Positions 26,409-35,190 of a DNA stretch of 64,000 bases are shown here, piece by piece. The DNA comes from Bacteroidales bacterium (GTDB lineage: Bacteria; Bacteroidota; Bacteroidia; Bacteroidales; F082): positions 1-64,000 of the forward strand of contig JAEEON010000015.1 in assembly GCA_016284305.1 (NCBI GenBank), read 5' to 3'. How positions within the stretch are numbered: the first letter of the stretch is position 1; every line of letters starts with the position of its first letter. The position numbers were made by a program, and so were the translations under genes. The notes under the pieces are model-generated. The model saw only the letters and a program-made list of their open reading frames with translations, searched no databases and had not been told where the DNA came from.

Positions 26409-27359
26409 TTAATGAGCATCGCTCAAAAAGAATTTTTTTATTTCCCTTTCTTCCATGTTTCGGAAGCCATATTCATGAATGATTTCTCCATCCTCCAGCA
26501 AAAGAAGGACAGGAAATACACCATTATTAATCTTCAACAAACGCTTCAAATCATCATAAATAACATATTGATAACGTGTTGATTCTGATTCTTCAAAAAA
26601 CTGTTCAACACCTTCCTCCGTCCCCATAAACACATAGAGAATATCTGTTTCGGGAAAGTCATAAAACCGCTGCATCAGACTTAGTTTTTGGGCGGTCATC
26701 TTGCAGAAGTCGCAAGAGGAAGAGAAGATGCATACCACTTTTTTTCCCTGGCTGAGATGCCATTCTTCCAAGGGAGGATCCTGCAAGGCCTCGTCGAAGA
26801 GCTCGCGGTTGAGGTTAAGGTTGTTAGCCTCCTTCAACGCCGGGATGAAAGTGTCGGGAGGCGATACTGCAAAGACGCCTACACTACAGGCAAGAGCCAT
26901 CCCGATCAATGCAGGCCATTGGAAACGGAACTTCCAGCCTTTCATGGGGTAGATCAGCAAAAACAGGATGATGAGGACGATGTTTTTGATGATGGATTGC
27001 TTGGGATCGAATTGAAGATAATCGCCGAAGCAATGGCAATTGTCGGTCCGACCGAGGACCAAGGCATAGCAAAGCAAACCAATATAGCCCAGAAGCATCA
27101 AGACGCTCCCCCACCACATCAGTTTATGGAAGCAATTGGAAATCAGTCCGATGCCCAAAACCAGCTCGAGGATGATAGCGCCACGGGCTACCAATGCCGA
27201 AAAATCAAGGCTAAAGAAATGATAGCTATAGATATAAATCTCAAAGGAGTCGATGTCGATAATCTTCAGGATTGCCGACACGACAAAAAGCAGCCCCAAG
27301 GCCATTTTGATGACCAAGGAAGCTGCTTTTACAATTCGTTTCTCGTAAATCGAATTCAA
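26409..27359 (-). CDS. MauE/DoxX-type membrane protein fused to thioredoxin-like domain
   Basis: A 316-aa inner-membrane protein. The first half (about 15-175) has four to five membrane helices with a MauE/DoxX-like layout and a Cys pair in TDNCHCFGDYLQ. The C-terminal half (about 195-316) is thioredoxin-like with the active site SSCDFCK. MauE-type proteins are linked to disulfide handling outside the cytoplasm; here the fused domain suggests electron transfer across the membrane to periplasmic thiols (inference). It follows two Cys-containing lipoproteins and a CGWC thioredoxin on the same strand. Confidence 0.75.
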   Translation of the reverse strand: MNSIYEKRIVKAASLVIKMALGLLFVVSAILKIIDIDSFEIYIYSYHFFSLDFSALVARGAIILELVLGIGLISNCFHKLMWWGSVLMLLGYIGLLCYALVLGRTDNCHCFGDYLQFDPKQSIIKNIVLIILFLLIYPMKGWKFRFQWPALIGMALACSVGVFAVSPPDTFIPALKEANNLNLNRELFDEALQDPPLEEWHLSQGKKVVCIFSSSCDFCKMTAQKLSLMQRFYDFPETDILYVFMGTEEGVEQFFEESESTRYQYVIYDDLKRLLKINNGVFPVLLLLEDGEIIHEYGFRNMEEREIKKFFLSDAH

Positions 27360-27367
27360 CTACGTTC

Positions 27368-27607
27368 TTACTTACGTTCGCAATGGAAAGTGGCATCAGC
27401 AAGGTTACCAACGTTCAGGTTCCAAGCACCGGCATTCTCCAAGTCGTTGCAGGTACCTGATTCGATTACTTTCTCGCCCAGCGGCACATTAGTAACGACT
27501 CCAAGAACATTAATGTCATAGGAACAAACGCAGGTCTTTTGTTTACTGCATGAGGATGCCAAGCAAACCATGGCGACCAGGCCGATAGCTAAAACTAATT
27601 TCTTCAT
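27368..27607 (-). CDS. Small Cys-rich lipoprotein A
   Basis: A 79-aa lipoprotein (lipobox Cys20 in LASSCSKQ). The mature part has cysteines in KTCVCSY, SGTCND and near the end (TFHCERK). It is a paralogue of the gene at 27628: both show a CxC pair after the lipobox, a segment with GE, and TCND. It lies 8 bases upstream of the MauE/thioredoxin gene. The paired cysteines and the neighbours suggest disulfides made or repaired by those proteins. Function unknown. Confidence 0.7.
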   Translation of the reverse strand: MKKLVLAIGLVAMVCLASSCSKQKTCVCSYDINVLGVVTNVPLGEKVIESGTCNDLENAGAWNLNVGNLADATFHCERK

Positions 27608-27627
27608 GATTATGATTTTTTAATTGG

Positions 27628-27933
27628 TTAGTTCGAATTATTGTGGTTATTGTTATTGTTGTTATTGTTTGGTTTGAAGAAGTTGAGGATCTTCGAGTAC
27701 CAGCTGTCGTCTTCCGATTCCACGTTCACTTCCTTACAAGTCACTGCGCCCCACCCAACGATTTCCTTGGCTTTGTCGTTGCAGGTGCCGTCTTCCACAA
27801 TGTAATAGTCCTCGCCCAAGGCAATGTCTTCATTATCAATATAAGCGAAACACTGGCAATACTTGGTCTTCGTACAAGATGAGGCCAAAACCAGCATCAA
27901 CATCACCGCTGACAATCGCAAAAACCTTTTCAT
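27628..27933 (-). CDS. Small Cys-rich lipoprotein B with poly-Asn tail
   Basis: A 101-aa lipoprotein (lipobox ASSCTKT). The ATG at 27933 was chosen; a TTG start at 27951 lies inside the promoter -7 element. The mature part has CQC, EDGTCND and VTCKEV, parallel to the gene at 27368. The C-terminus is an Asn-rich tail (eight Asn followed by HNN and SN), encoded by AAC/AAT triplets at 27631-27669, a tract open to replication slippage. Function unknown. Confidence 0.7.
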   Translation of the reverse strand: MKRFLRLSAVMLMLVLASSCTKTKYCQCFAYIDNEDIALGEDYYIVEDGTCNDKAKEIVGWGAVTCKEVNVESEDDSWYSKILNFFKPNNNNNNNNHNNSN

Positions 27934-27948
27934 TTTTTCTATTTTTTG

Positions 27949-27956
27949 CAAAATTA
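27949..27956 (-). promoter_or_regulatory. Promoter -7 element TAATTTTG
   Basis: Minus-strand match to TAnnTTTG, 15 bases before the ATG at 27933. It supports that start over the upstream TTG. Confidence 0.55.
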
Positions 27957-27966
27957 CAAAAATTCA

Positions 27967-28509
27967 TTATTGTTCGCCCTGCTTTTTTTCTCTTTTTGAA
28001 TAGGCCTCGTTGAAGGTCTCCCAAGGTGTGGTCTTGTAGGCATCTTCTCCAAAGAAATGAAGGATAGGCAGGAAGCTTTCTGTTTTCTGGTAACCAGGGA
28101 TGACCTGCATGAGTTTCATTTCTTCGTTGAAGAGCACGTATGAGGGGTACGACAACTTGTTTTGCAGCATGGCCGCGGCCAGCTGATGGATGCCTTTCTT
28201 TCCATTGGGGTTCATGACATACACGAAGTCGTGGCCTTGGAACCGCACCGTGTCTGTCCGCTCCGCGTTGAACTTGACGGCGTAATAGTTCTCGTTCATG
28301 TAACGAGCCACTTCAGGATCGGCAAAAGTAGTCTGGTCCATCCGTTTGCACCATCCACACCAGTCGGTATAGACATCAACAAAAATCTTCTTAGGTTGCC
28401 TGCGGCAGGCTGCTTCAGCCTCTTCGATATCCATCCATTGGATTCGTTCTTGCGACATCACCCATGAGCCAGCCATCAGAAGCAGCGCCAAAATCATCCA
28501 TTTTCTCAT
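27967..28509 (-). CDS. Periplasmic thioredoxin-like protein (CGWC)
   Basis: A 180-aa exported thioredoxin-fold protein. The signal peptide ends MSQ; the active site is WCGWCK in DVYTDWCGWCKRMDQTTF (about 47-64), and the cis-Pro is in LSYPSYVLF. Proteins of this layout resemble DUF255/thioredoxin_7 reductases. It starts 1 base after the smpB stop and heads a short co-directional set with the two Cys-rich lipoproteins and the MauE/thioredoxin protein. Confidence 0.82.
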   Translation of the reverse strand: MRKWMILALLLMAGSWVMSQERIQWMDIEEAEAACRRQPKKIFVDVYTDWCGWCKRMDQTTFADPEVARYMNENYYAVKFNAERTDTVRFQGHDFVYVMNPNGKKGIHQLAAAMLQNKLSYPSYVLFNEEMKLMQVIPGYQKTESFLPILHFFGEDAYKTTPWETFNEAYSKREKKQGEQ

Positions 28510-28510
28510 A

Positions 28511-28975
28511 TCAATAGCCTTTCAATTGTTTTTCAATATCACGTTTCGAGTCTTTGGTCTTCAGCGTCTCGCGTTTGTCGTAGTAATGCTTGCCTCGCGC
28601 CAAGGCGATATCGAGCTTCGCCAGACCTTTCTCATTAATATATAGGAGTACAGGCACGATGGTCAAGCCCTTCTCCTGCACCTTGTTCTTCAACTTCCGC
28701 AATTCACGGGCCGTCAACAGCAGTTTCCGGTCGCGTTTCGGGTCGTGATTGTTATAGGTGCCTTTGTCGTATTCGGCGATGTGCATCCCGATCACGAAAA
28801 GCTCATCGCCCTTGAACATGCAATACGAATCGGCCAATCCTGCTTTTCCGTTGCGGATCGATTTGATCTCGGTACCTGTAAGCACCAATCCCGCCGTGAG
28901 TGTATCCATCAGGAAATACTCATGTTCGGCACGTTTGTTCTTGATATTGATGACGTTGTTGTTTTTCTTCTCCAT
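28511..28975 (-). CDS. smpB: SsrA-binding protein
   Basis: A 154-aa cytosolic RNA-binding protein that delivers tmRNA to stalled ribosomes (trans-translation). Characteristic segments: [47 protein letters not shown], and the basic C-terminal tail [17 protein letters not shown]. Length is normal. The tmRNA gene is not in this window. The stop codon is one base from the start of the downstream thioredoxin gene. Confidence 0.97.
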   Translation of the reverse strand: MEKKNNNVINIKNKRAEHEYFLMDTLTAGLVLTGTEIKSIRNGKAGLADSYCMFKGDELFVIGMHIAEYDKGTYNNHDPKRDRKLLLTARELRKLKNKVQEKGLTIVPVLLYINEKGLAKLDIALARGKHYYDKRETLKTKDSKRDIEKQLKGY

Positions 28976-28997
28976 GATTCAACCACACTACAATTCC

Positions 28998-29558
28998 TTA
29001 GAAACCAAAGCAATAGCCAACCCTCACCATTAAGGGACGGCTATAGGGGCTATTCACTTCACCGACGCTGTAATCCCATCTGAGATTATACAACAGCGTG
29101 ACATATGCATATGCAGTCTCACTGATATACTGGCGATAGCCCGCGCCCACGAAAAGGCTGTTGTACCAACGAGGGCCGCTCCCGTTCGACATCAGTCCGT
29201 CAAACACCAGCCGACAGGTCTCCTCATCCTCCAAATGAACGTAGATTCCTTTGATAATCTCATAGTTGATATAGGCGCCTGCCGAGATGTGATGCACCGA
29301 CCAGTTTCCATAATAGCGATCAAATGTATAGTTCAAGTCGTATCCTAAACGCACACCGGCTTCCAATCCGCGTGTCAACCGGTAACCGATCTGGGGAGAA
29401 ACAGAAAAATAGAGGGTATTCCCCCACATGTCGAAGCCGAAGTTACCGCCAGTGACGATCTTGCCTTTCATCTCCGACGGGGCCTTCGGCAGTTGAGCGG
29501 ATACCGTGGCGGTGCACATCGCGAGAACGATCAAACAAAAACTTACAAATCTCCTCAT
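28998..29558 (-). CDS. Small outer-membrane beta-barrel protein
   Basis: A 186-aa exported protein. The ATG at 29558 gives a signal peptide (MRRFVSFCLIVLAMCTATVSA); the longer frame would start with TTG inside the promoter. The mature part has amphipathic strands (GNTLYFSVSPQIGYRL, GLEAGVRLGYDLNY) and ends in Phe (RVGYCFGF), typical of an OmpA/OmpW-like eight-stranded barrel. Specific function not recognised. It shares a divergent promoter region with the gene at 29632. Confidence 0.72.
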   Translation of the reverse strand: MRRFVSFCLIVLAMCTATVSAQLPKAPSEMKGKIVTGGNFGFDMWGNTLYFSVSPQIGYRLTRGLEAGVRLGYDLNYTFDRYYGNWSVHHISAGAYINYEIIKGIYVHLEDEETCRLVFDGLMSNGSGPRWYNSLFVGAGYRQYISETAYAYVTLLYNLRWDYSVGEVNSPYSRPLMVRVGYCFGF

Positions 29559-29576
29559 TGGAATACTATTTTGCAG

Positions 29577-29584
29577 CAAAGATA
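29577..29584 (-). promoter_or_regulatory. Promoter -7 element TATCTTTG (left)
   Basis: Minus-strand element 18 bases upstream of the barrel-protein ATG. It forms a back-to-back pair with the element at 29608. Confidence 0.6.
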
Positions 29585-29607
29585 GTTAATAAATACATTA
29601 AAATAGC

Positions 29608-29615
29608 TAATTTTG
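29608..29615 (+). promoter_or_regulatory. Promoter -7 element TAATTTTG (right)
   Basis: Plus-strand element 16 bases upstream of the ATG at 29632. Confidence 0.6.
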
Positions 29616-29631
29616 TGCCAAATTTCAATCC

Positions 29632-31080
29632 ATGAGACGTTTTCTGCTCTTCTCGACCCTCCTCATTATCGTAGGTTTCAGTGCTTGCCGCAAAGAAAAC
29701 AGCATCAGCAGCGACCCTTCACACAAGCTGCTGTTCTCTGCCGACACGGTGCTGTTCGACACGGTTTTCACTTCCCTTGGATCTTCGACACATCAACTGA
29801 AGATTTACAACCCTTACGCTGAAGACCTCATTATCAGTGAGATGCGTCTTATGGGTGGAGAGACTTCGCGTTTCAAGATCAACTTCGACGGTGAAAGCGG
29901 TTCCCTGTTCCACGACAAGCTCATCCCTGCCAACGACAGCCTCTTCACCTTCCTCAACGTCACCATCGACCCGACCGACCAGAACACGCCATTTATCGTG
30001 GAAGACAGCATCCTGTTTGTCACCAACGGCAACCAGCAGATGGTGCATCTCACCGCCTGGGGACAGGATGCCATCTATGTCGTCGGCGACCATTGGGTCT
30101 CCATCCTACGTTATCCCTACACCATCGTGGCCGACAGCTTGGAGACGACACATTGGACCAACGTCAGGCCTTATGTCATCTATGGCTACGCATTGATCAA
30201 CTCCTACGGCACCTTGCACATCCACGAAGGCACCCATGTGTATATCCATGACAAGAGTGGCATCGTGTCATGGAGCGATGGCCAGCTGATTGTGGAGGGA
30301 ACGGCTGAGAACCCCGTCATCTTTGAAGGCGACCGTCTGGAACCCTATTTCAAGAACCAACCCGGGCAGTGGGACCGCATTTGGCTGCAGGAGTGCCGAC
30401 CAGGAGCCGACCATATCATCAACCACGCCATCATCCGCAATGCCTATATCGGACTCCAACCTGAGTCGGTGTTCAAAGCCACCCAAGCTGCACTTCGCAT
30501 CAACAACACCATCATCGAGAACCACTCGGGCATGGGCATCTACAGCACGCTATACGCCATCGAAGCCAACAACATGGTCATCGACAACTGCGGACAATAT
30601 GCCTTTGCCATAACCCTTGGCGGCGACTATGTCATCAAACACAGCACCATCGGCAACTTCTGGTGGAGTTCTCCGAGAACAACCAACTCACTGTTTTTCA
30701 ACAACTATTTCGATGATGACAGTACAGGAACCCGTTACGAGTATCCGTTCCGTTTCGAGATGGGCAACAGCATCGTTTATGGTGCTGCCGAAGAGGAGTT
30801 CGGAACCAACTTGAGTGCCAATGAAGTCGATACCACCTATCACTTCGACCACTGCCTGTTCAAAAGCAAGAAATGCAGCAACGACCTGCCAGGGTTCATT
30901 AGCTGCATCTTCAATCAAGACCCGATGTTTGTGGATTACCGCAACTACGACCTACATCTCAGCGATGTGTTGTCGCCCGCTGTTGGCGCAGGCAGTCCCG
31001 CTATTGGTGCACTGGTACCATTCGACTTTGATGGCAAAAGCAGGACGGGCACACCGGACTTGGGGGCATACCAATATTGA
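29632..31080 (+). CDS. Beta-helix lipoprotein
   Basis: A 482-aa lipoprotein (lipobox Cys19 in GFSACRKE). Residues about 30-140 form an N-terminal beta domain; about 185-440 has the short hydrophobic turns of a right-handed parallel beta-helix (INHAIIRNAYIGLQ, LRINNTIIENHSGMGIYS, NNMVIDNCGQYAFAI, HCLFKSKKCSND), ending in a segment with GSPAIGA and DLGAYQY that is common at the end of Bacteroidales beta-helix proteins. Many such proteins bind or cleave polysaccharides; no catalytic residues were identified here. A heptamer array covers its stop codon. Confidence 0.78.
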   Translation: MRRFLLFSTLLIIVGFSACRKENSISSDPSHKLLFSADTVLFDTVFTSLGSSTHQLKIYNPYAEDLIISEMRLMGGETSRFKINFDGESGSLFHDKLIPANDSLFTFLNVTIDPTDQNTPFIVEDSILFVTNGNQQMVHLTAWGQDAIYVVGDHWVSILRYPYTIVADSLETTHWTNVRPYVIYGYALINSYGTLHIHEGTHVYIHDKSGIVSWSDGQLIVEGTAENPVIFEGDRLEPYFKNQPGQWDRIWLQECRPGADHIINHAIIRNAYIGLQPESVFKATQAALRINNTIIENHSGMGIYSTLYAIEANNMVIDNCGQYAFAITLGGDYVIKHSTIGNFWWSSPRTTNSLFFNNYFDDDSTGTRYEYPFRFEMGNSIVYGAAEEEFGTNLSANEVDTTYHFDHCLFKSKKCSNDLPGFISCIFNQDPMFVDYRNYDLHLSDVLSPAVGAGSPAIGALVPFDFDGKSRTGTPDLGAYQY

Positions 31081-31113
31081 ATTTAGAATTTAGAATTTAG
31101 AATTTAGAATTTA
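31079..31113. repeat. Heptamer array GAATTTA x5
   Basis: Five exact 7-bp units begin inside the stop codon of the beta-helix gene and run almost to the stop of the convergent lpxD-like gene (31119). The reverse complement is a rotation of CTAAATT, the unit in the 123-bp repeats. Confidence 0.92.
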
Positions 31114-31118
31114 GAGAT

Positions 31119-32063
31119 TTACAAATCGGGGTGTTGTTTGTAATAATCTTTGAGGAATTCGGGAAGTTTGCGCATGGCGGCTTGTTCGCGCCATTGCTTG
31201 CGCACGTCTTGTGCGGGTACGCCGAAGACGGCCTTACCGGGTTCGATGTTCTTATCGACGGCTGAGGTGGCCAGCACCACGGCTCCTTCGCCAATCACCA
31301 GGTCTTTGTTGACGCACACACGTCCCCAAAGGATCACATCGTCTTCGATGCGAGTGACGCCGGCGATGGCAGCATGGCTTCCGATCAGGCAGTTACAACC
31401 GATATAACTGTCATGTCCCACCTGGCAGTGGTTGTCCATCTTGGTTCCTTTTCGTATTAAGGTGTCGGACGTCACCCCCTTGTCGATGCTGCAGAGGGCA
31501 CCGATCTCCACGTCGTCTTCGATGACGACACGTCCGAATGATTCGAATTTCATGTAGCCATCGGCGCGACGCTGGAAATAATAAGCGTCGGCACCGATCA
31601 CGCTACCTGAGTGGATGACTACATTATCGCCGATCACGCAATAGTCATAAATCGTGACATTGGGATGGATGACGCAGTTCTTGCCCACCTTGGTATGGTT
31701 GCCCACGAATGAGCCAGGCATGATGACCGTCCCCTCCCCGATTTCGGCTGTCGGACTGATGGCCTGGGTACAGGGTTCGATGGGACGGTAATGCCTCATC
31801 AGCTGGATGAAAGCCACAAAGGGATCGTCATGGATCAACAGGGCCTTCCCTGCTGGGCATTCCACCTGCTTGTTGATGAGCACCACCGTAGCCGCTGAGT
31901 TCAAAGCTTTGCTATAATACTTGGGATGATCGACGAAAGTCACATCACCGGCCTCAACCTTGTGGATCTCGTTGAAGCCGGTGACGGGGAATCGAGCATC
32001 TCCCACGTAGGTGGCACCGATCAACTCGGCGATATGCTTTAATGTAGTCTGCTTGATTTTCAT
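31119..32063 (-). CDS. lpxD: LpxD-like N-acyltransferase
   Basis: A 314-aa left-handed beta-helix acyltransferase, resembling UDP-3-O-acylglucosamine N-acyltransferase of lipid A synthesis. An N-terminal uridine-binding-like domain (about 1-95; FNEIHKVEAGDVTFVDHPKYY) precedes hexapeptide repeats (about 100-275). The catalytic-type His217 lies in NHCQVGHDSYIG. At 314 aa it is somewhat shorter than E. coli LpxD (341), mainly in the C-terminal helices, so it may be a second LpxD-type paralogue rather than the sole enzyme. Its ATG shares one base with the stop of efp (32063). Confidence 0.82.
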   Translation of the reverse strand: MKIKQTTLKHIAELIGATYVGDARFPVTGFNEIHKVEAGDVTFVDHPKYYSKALNSAATVVLINKQVECPAGKALLIHDDPFVAFIQLMRHYRPIEPCTQAISPTAEIGEGTVIMPGSFVGNHTKVGKNCVIHPNVTIYDYCVIGDNVVIHSGSVIGADAYYFQRRADGYMKFESFGRVVIEDDVEIGALCSIDKGVTSDTLIRKGTKMDNHCQVGHDSYIGCNCLIGSHAAIAGVTRIEDDVILWGRVCVNKDLVIGEGAVVLATSAVDKNIEPGKAVFGVPAQDVRKQWREQAAMRKLPEFLKDYYKQHPDL

Positions 32064-32626
32064 TAGGCCTTCACACGTTCACAGTATTCACCAGTGCGGG
32101 TATCGACGCGGATCATGTCGTCGGTGTTGATGAACAGCGGCACGCGGACCATGGCGCCAGTCTCAACTGTAGCCTCTTTCAGAGCGTTGGTGGCAGTGTT
32201 GCCCTTCTCACCAGGTTCCGTGTAAGTCACCTTGAGGACGGTCTTCACCGGCATCTCAGCATAAAGAATGGTCTCCGTGGAAGCGTCAACGACCACATCG
32301 ACGATGTCGTTTTCCTTCATGAACTTCACACCCGTGATGTTATCACCGGGAATCGGAATCTGGTCGTAGTTCTCCGTGTGCATGAAGATGAAGTCTTCAC
32401 CTTCTTTGTAAAGGTACTGATAAGGACGATGCTCAACGCGGACATCTTCGAGTTTGACACCGATGTCAAATCTCTTTTCAAGCACGTTGCCGCTGAGGAC
32501 ATCCTTCAGCTTGATACGCATAATAGTGTTACCTTTTCCAGGCTTAACATGTTGGAAGTCAATGCAGAAATAAATCTTTCCATCCATACGGATAGCACTT
32601 CCGATCTTTACATCTTGACTAAGCAT
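32063..32626 (-). CDS. efp: Translation elongation factor P
   Basis: A 187-aa ribosome-binding factor that relieves stalling at polyproline. The three-domain length is normal. The tip loop HVKPGKG carries Lys31 at the position modified in other bacteria; no modification gene is next to it. The promoter is at 32664-32695. It is followed directly by the lpxD-like gene with a one-base overlap. Confidence 0.97.
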   Translation of the reverse strand: MLSQDVKIGSAIRMDGKIYFCIDFQHVKPGKGNTIMRIKLKDVLSGNVLEKRFDIGVKLEDVRVEHRPYQYLYKEGEDFIFMHTENYDQIPIPGDNITGVKFMKENDIVDVVVDASTETILYAEMPVKTVLKVTYTEPGEKGNTATNALKEATVETGAMVRVPLFINTDDMIRVDTRTGEYCERVKA

Positions 32627-32663
32627 AAATTATCGTATTAAATGTTTTTATCCATTAAGGGCG

Positions 32664-32695
32664 CAAAATTAGTGAAAATCAACAAATATCACAAA
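32664..32695 (-). promoter_or_regulatory. Promoter TTTG-N20-TAATTTTG (efp)
   Basis: Minus-strand TTTG (32692-32695) and TAATTTTG (32664-32671) with 20 bases between; about 37 bases upstream of the efp ATG. Confidence 0.7.
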
Positions 32696-32719
32696 TTTTT
32701 CTAAAGATTTTCACGCAAA

Positions 32720-33016
32720 TCACTGAAACACAATGTCAGTGATGACTTCACGACCTGCCAAATCGTTGAGGTGTTTCTTCAGCATGGTTTTGGAGAAACT
32801 GAGTTCGGCACGGAGGCTGTCGGAGCTGATTTTAGCAAAAAGCACCCCGTTACGGATATACAGCTCCCGGGTGTACTGTGCGATGAAAGGGCCCACTACC
32901 CCCGGCCATCCCTTGATGATCTTCACCTCATCGAGATACCCTGGCCCCTTGCGTTCGTCATAAAACGCCTTGATCAAATCGCCGATTGTGCTCTGGTTGG
33001 GGTCATTCATGGTCAA
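32720..33016 (-). CDS. DUF721 (DciA-like) protein
   Basis: A 98-aa protein with the DUF721 pattern: IGDLIKAFYDERKGPGYLDE at the start, WPGVVGPFIAQYT in the middle and LRAELSFSKTMLKKHLND. DUF721 proteins include the DnaB-loader DciA; the Bacteroidota versions are short. It overlaps the 3' end of recF (from 33003) by 8 or 14 bases, depending on whether the second or first ATG is used (33010 or 33016). Confidence 0.82.
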   Translation of the reverse strand: MTMNDPNQSTIGDLIKAFYDERKGPGYLDEVKIIKGWPGVVGPFIAQYTRELYIRNGVLFAKISSDSLRAELSFSKTMLKKHLNDLAGREVITDIVFQ

Positions 33017-34118
33017 TACGTTTTACTTGTCCGGCCTCCACCTCGAAGATCCGGTGATTGATGTCGGTGTCCACAAAGAGTCGTTCGATGCGTTGCTGCT
33101 GGGTGTCGGTGATAAACACCTGTCCGAAATGGTTGTCGCCCACCAAGCGCACCAGCTTCATCACACGTTGGTCGTCGAGCTTGTCGAAGATATCGTCAAG
33201 AAGCAGGATGGGTTTATAGCCGATCTTTTGGTAATTGTACTCGAACTGCGCCAAGCGGATGGAGACCACGAACGACTTCTGCTGACCTTGCGAGCCGACC
33301 CGTTTCAAAGGATGACCGTCGAGACGGAACTCCAGATCGTCCTTGTGGATGCCGACCGTGGAATAGCAGGCACTGAGGTCGTGCTGCAGGTTCTCCTCCA
33401 AAAGCTGATGCAGGGGTTTTTGGTCGAGTTTGGAAGAATAGCCCACCTCCACCTTCTCCTTGGCCCCCGAAACCACCTCATAATAATGTTGGAAGATCGG
33501 GCGGAACTCCTCCAGGAAAAGCCGACGTTTGGAATGGATGTCATCAGCACAGACACAAAGTTGATCATCCCAAAGCTGAAGCAAGGAGCGGTCGAAATGA
33601 TGCCGTTCGGCAAACTGTCTGAGCTGCATATTGCGCTGCAACAAAGCACGGTTGTACTTGAGCAGGGCGCTGAGGTACATCGGATCGAATTGTGAGATCA
33701 CGCCATCGATGAACTTACGCCTGAGGTCGCTGCCATCGTTGATGAGGTCACGGTCATAGGGCGAGATCATCACCAAGGGAAATTTCCCAATATGGTCCGA
33801 GAGCCGGTCGTATTCTTTCTTATTGAATTTGAACGACTTCTTGGCGTCTTTCTTCTGAACACATGACACCATTTCGTTGTCTTTGTCGTCAAAGCCATAG
33901 ATGCCATGAATGCTGAAGAAATCCTGATCATGCCGGATGTTCTGCTTGTCAACAGAGCCGAAGAAGCTCTTGCAGAACGAGAGGTAATAGATGGCGTCAA
34001 GGATGTTGGTCTTACCCGCACCGTTGAGTCCGACAAAACAGTTCACCTTCTCCGAAAAGGCCAAGTCGGCCGATTCGCAGTTCTTGAAATTAGTCAGACG
34101 CAACTCCTTAAGGTACAT
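33003..34118 (-). CDS. recF: DNA repair and replication protein RecF
   Basis: A 371-aa cytosolic SMC-like ATPase that loads RecA at gaps. Walker A GLNGAGKTN (about 30-38), signature region VGSQGQQKSF and Walker B ILLLDDIFDKLD are present. Length is normal. It starts 10 bases downstream of porQ and overlaps the DUF721 gene. Confidence 0.96.
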   Translation of the reverse strand: MYLKELRLTNFKNCESADLAFSEKVNCFVGLNGAGKTNILDAIYYLSFCKSFFGSVDKQNIRHDQDFFSIHGIYGFDDKDNEMVSCVQKKDAKKSFKFNKKEYDRLSDHIGKFPLVMISPYDRDLINDGSDLRRKFIDGVISQFDPMYLSALLKYNRALLQRNMQLRQFAERHHFDRSLLQLWDDQLCVCADDIHSKRRLFLEEFRPIFQHYYEVVSGAKEKVEVGYSSKLDQKPLHQLLEENLQHDLSACYSTVGIHKDDLEFRLDGHPLKRVGSQGQQKSFVVSIRLAQFEYNYQKIGYKPILLLDDIFDKLDDQRVMKLVRLVGDNHFGQVFITDTQQQRIERLFVDTDINHRIFEVEAGQVKRIDHE

Positions 34119-34128
34119 GAGGATAGTC

Positions 34129-35166
34129 TTAGAACTTGTTGAGATCCATGGTAATGGTGAGGTAGTTGGGCGACATCACGATGCTTGAACGAGAGCGGGC
34201 ATAGCTGATTTCGAACATCTTGATCTTGACGCCGACACCGGCGGAGAAGCCCACCAAGGTGCGGTTTTGCGGGACATCCATAGCGTGGCGTTGACCGTAG
34301 TTATAGGCGGCACGAAGCACGATGTTTTTTCCCAGGTATAGTTCGCCACCGATGACGAGGTGCGAGGCCAGGTTCTTGGCGAAGTGCAACACCTTATTCT
34401 CTTGTTTAATCTCGTTGGTGAGCGGGTCATAATTACCGGCAAGGTCGAGCGGATCGTCGAAGAGCTTGTTCCAACGCTGGATGTCGTCATACCATACCAT
34501 GAACGTCAACGGCAGGTGATCGAGATGGCGTGAAGCCCCCAGGTCAATGGACCAAGGCAATCCCGTGGTTCGATAGTCATAGTTGTTGAACAGCTGGGCT
34601 CCGACATTCCTGGCGGTCAGCGAGAACAGCCAGCCGGAGTTGGTTTGGTAATATCCTGCCACATCGACGGCAAGCGCTCCTGAGGCGTAGGTCTCAAGTT
34701 GACGGCCAGCGTATTTCAGGGCGGCACCGATGCTCCACTGTGGGGTGAGATGGCGTCCCCATCCCAAGGTCACAGCATATTCCGAGGCAGAGAAGTCACC
34801 GACGATCACTCCACTCTCAGAGGTCTCGTCGAAGTGTCCATAGTTATGGTACTGCACCGTAGCTGCGAAGCTTCCTATTTTATCAAAGGTATAGGAATAC
34901 TGCGCTGAAGCGAAGTTGATGTCGGAATAATAATCCACGTATGACAGGCCGAGTTTGTTGTGCATGTTGGCGTCGATGGCCGCGGGGTTGAACGTGCCCA
35001 GCTGGATGTCGCCGTCAGCCATGGGAAGTGGAAGGCCTCCCAATGCAGCCACACGGGCCGAGTTGGTAGCCCTCAGAAATGAGTAAGTGCCGTTAGCCTG
35101 CTGGGCGGGCAGTGTCACCGCCAACCCAAACATCAGTGTCAATAGTATCAGAGTCGTCCTTTTCAT
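34129..35166 (-). CDS. porQ: Type IX secretion protein PorQ
   Basis: A 345-aa outer-membrane protein of the type IX secretion system, which with PorU/V/Z forms the cell-surface attachment complex in Porphyromonas gingivalis. The ATG at 35166 was chosen because the longer frame begins with TTG. Signal peptide ending LPAQ; SYSF-like start (GTYSFLRATNSARVAALGG), LGTFNPAAID and repeated barrel strands follow. The C-terminus NYLTITMDLNKF ends in Phe. Its cargo candidates here are the proteins at 8977 and 36852. Confidence 0.9.
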   Translation of the reverse strand: MKRTTLILLTLMFGLAVTLPAQQANGTYSFLRATNSARVAALGGLPLPMADGDIQLGTFNPAAIDANMHNKLGLSYVDYYSDINFASAQYSYTFDKIGSFAATVQYHNYGHFDETSESGVIVGDFSASEYAVTLGWGRHLTPQWSIGAALKYAGRQLETYASGALAVDVAGYYQTNSGWLFSLTARNVGAQLFNNYDYRTTGLPWSIDLGASRHLDHLPLTFMVWYDDIQRWNKLFDDPLDLAGNYDPLTNEIKQENKVLHFAKNLASHLVIGGELYLGKNIVLRAAYNYGQRHAMDVPQNRTLVGFSAGVGVKIKMFEISYARSRSSIVMSPNYLTITMDLNKF

Positions 35167-35190
35167 CGTCAATCGTGTTGGAGTCGGGGC

